DNA of 62,171 bases from positions 1 to 62,171 of the forward strand of contig CAYXWN010000005.1 in the NCBI GenBank assembly GCA_964468815.1, in the 5' to 3' direction. A model generated the notes under the pieces. The model made no database searches and was not told the DNA's origin. It saw nothing but the letters and a program-made list of their open reading frames with translations. The position numbers and the translations under genes are program-made. This stretch comes from UMGS621 sp964468815. Its GTDB lineage: Bacteria; Bacillota; Clostridia; Christensenellales; Borkfalkiaceae. Below are positions 61,362 to 62,171 of the stretch, in pieces (positions within the stretch are counted from its first letter, which is position 1; every line of letters begins with the position of its first letter).

Positions 61362-61395
61362 TAAAAATCTTTTTTACCCCCAAACTAGGAGCGCG
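61362..61395 (+). repeat. 34-nt direct repeat, copy 1
   Basis: TAAAAATCTTTTTT, ACCCCCAAACT, A, GGAGCGCG. It matches copy 2 at 61520-61553 in 33 of 34 positions. The last 8 bases form the left arm of a hairpin in both copies. Confidence 0.9.
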
Positions 61396-61421
61396 GGATC
61401 GCGACAGCGATTACGCGCGCC
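61388..61421 (+). repeat. Hairpin 1 of the terminal array
   Basis: Thirteen of fifteen positions pair between 61388-61402 and 61407-61421 around loop GACA. TTATAATA follows at once. Confidence 0.8.
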
Positions 61422-61519
61422 GTTATAATAAAAATGGAAAAACATTAGGCAAGACTAGAATCTAACAACAGGTGTACTNNNNNNNNNNCTTATGTGTAAA
61501 TTAATATATTTATACTCAT

Positions 61520-61553
61520 TAAAAATCTTTTTTACCCCCAAACTCGGAGCGCG
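61520..61553 (+). repeat. 34-nt direct repeat, copy 2
   Basis: It differs from copy 1 (61362-61395) by one base (C for A before GGAGCGCG). Confidence 0.9.
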
Positions 61554-61579
61554 CAATCTGTAGTGCTATTCCGCGCTCC
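61546..61579 (+). repeat. Hairpin 2 of the terminal array
   Basis: GGAGCGCG pairs perfectly with CGCGCTCC. The inner part differs fully from hairpin 1. TTTATAATA follows. Confidence 0.8.
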
Positions 61580-61875
61580 TTTATAATACAAGTGAAAAAA
61601 CTTGCTTGCAAGGTTTTTTCACGCCGTATTTCAACATACGGCTGTGATTCGCAATTTAGAGAATAACAAGAGCGGAAGCGGTGAAAAATCTTTTTGCAAG
61701 CCGTACAATGTTATAATACAATTAAAAAAGCGCAAGCGCGAAGCATTTGCAGGCTTTTTCACGCCGTGTTTCAACAAAAACGGCGGATTGCGATAGCAAT
61801 ACGCAAGGCAACGATAGTTGCAACAAAATTTTTAATTTTGTTACGTTTCAATGTTATAACGTTTTTATTTCTTAT

Positions 61876-61919
61876 TTTTCTCATAGAGGGATCATGGGGA
61901 CGATTCCTCTATGAGAAAA
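61876..61919 (+). repeat. Hairpin 3 of the terminal array
   Basis: A perfect 14-bp outer stem (61876-61889 with 61906-61919) plus four inner pairs, loop of 8. Confidence 0.88.
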
Positions 61920-61942
61920 TGGGGGTAATTTATTATTTAATT

Positions 61943-61984
61943 CTCCTGGTAGAGGAATCGTTGACACGATTCCTCTGCCAGGGG
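61943..61984 (+). repeat. Hairpin 4 of the terminal array
   Basis: An 18-bp stem with two G-T pairs; core GAGGAATCG-TTGACA-CGATTCCTC. Confidence 0.9.
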
Positions 61985-62027
61985 ATAGAATGTAGAATTT
62001 TTTTATAATTTCTTAATCCAATGTTTC

Positions 62028-62067
62028 AAGTGGTTGAGGAATCGCAATAGCGATTCCTCAACCACTT
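62028..62067 (+). repeat. Hairpin 5 of the terminal array
   Basis: A perfect 18-bp stem with loop AATA; core GAGGAATCGC/GCGATTCCTC. The right arm merges into TTATAATA. Confidence 0.92.
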
Positions 62068-62092
62068 ATAATATTTTTTATTATTTCACAGC

Positions 62093-62112
62093 GGAATCAC
62101 GGTTGTGATTCC
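62093..62112 (+). repeat. Hairpin 6 of the terminal array
   Basis: GGAATCAC pairs with GTGATTCC over loop GGTT. It is shorter than its neighbours. The window then ends in GAGGAATCGCGGAA, which looks like the left half of one more unit. Confidence 0.8.
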
Positions 62113-62171
62113 CTCCACTTTAGGAGAGTTGAAATTTGTTTTTAATCTGCTATTCACGAGGAATCGCGGAA

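Larger units (their letters stand above)
61095..62171. other. Non-coding end region with hairpin array and an assembly gap
   Basis: About 1.08 kb without a believable gene. It holds a terminator (61145-61179), two copies of a 34-nt repeat, ten N at 61479-61488, a second repeat pair (CTTTTTCACGCCGT-n-TTTCAACA, near 61614 and 61754), and at least seven hairpins listed below. Several palindromes are followed at once or closely by TTATAATA-like sequence. Short open frames in it follow the repeats and are not protein-like. Confidence 0.7.

Noticed and set aside
61602..62008. Two overlapping short open frames (64 and 104 codons) in the terminal repeat region
   Set aside because: They follow the repeated hairpins, share the same repeated peptide pieces, have no ribosome site and odd composition, so they are translations of repeat DNA.
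61362..62171. CRISPR array or integron attC array
   Set aside because: Repeats are not regularly spaced, palindromes differ in sequence and length, no cas or integrase gene is present, no cassette genes lie between units, and no GTT-RRRY-like core sites were found at the unit ends.

Overview
The window is a low-to-mid GC piece of a Firmicute chromosome, most likely an uncultured Clostridia member. Supporting signs are a spoVT gene followed by yabM- and yabN-type genes, DUF4364 and TSCPD proteins, HrcA/CIRCE-type operators, and Gram-positive sugar ABC transporter and lipoprotein organisation. The genus cannot be fixed from sequence alone. It starts inside a 23S rRNA gene and ends in a dense array of palindromic repeats, and it holds two 10-N gaps. 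It therefore looks like one contig or scaffold of a draft or metagenome assembly bounded by repeats.

Layout. 1-490: 3' end of 23S rRNA, 5S rRNA and terminator. 0.8-1.1 kb: a broken two-component/ABC-permease remnant. 1.3-6.7 kb: stand-alone housekeeping genes, each with its own promoter and terminator (hsp20, class II fructose bisphosphate aldolase, M29 aminopeptidase, GAPDH, TfoX-N protein, ferritin). 7.0-11.9 kb: one operon, spoVT, yabM-type flippase, mazG, dus, a degenerate nitrilase-fold gene and trmL. 12.0-13.1 kb: minD-minE. 13.1-14.0 kb: TSCPD and DUF4364 genes on the minus strand. 14.1-18.1 kb: an unknown gene, nudF, typA and an Mrp/NBP35 ATPase cut by an assembly gap. 18.2-27.7 kb: lipoprotein, histidine phosphatase, htpG, a THUMP RNA methyltransferase and a parE-parC-type topoisomerase pair.

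28.1-42.9 kb is an accessory carbohydrate locus, all on the plus strand. It has an anchored surface protein, a sugar-binding lipoprotein, a permease fused to an extracytoplasmic beta-propeller, a second permease, a GH78 alpha-L-rhamnosidase, a CX5R phosphatase, a glycerophosphodiesterase, a metallophosphoesterase, a frameshifted esterase and an AraC regulator. No ABC ATPase is present. The enzyme set suggests use of a rhamnose-containing glycan that carries glycerol-phosphate or other phosphodiester groups (inference).

43.1-45.3 kb holds a CPA2-type antiporter and an MgtC-like protein. 45.9-61.1 kb is a second accessory operon: a membrane protein with DUF4175-like features, MoxR ATPase, DUF58, a BatA-like VWA protein, a protein with two VWA domains, and then three large lipoproteins. 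The last lipoprotein carries five Cys/His-rich repeats with calcium-loop-like sequences. This MoxR-VWA-lipoprotein operon is the best candidate in the window for an undescribed surface system. From 61.1 kb to the end there is no credible gene, only hairpins with up to 18 bp stems, several of them followed by TTATAATA-like sequence.
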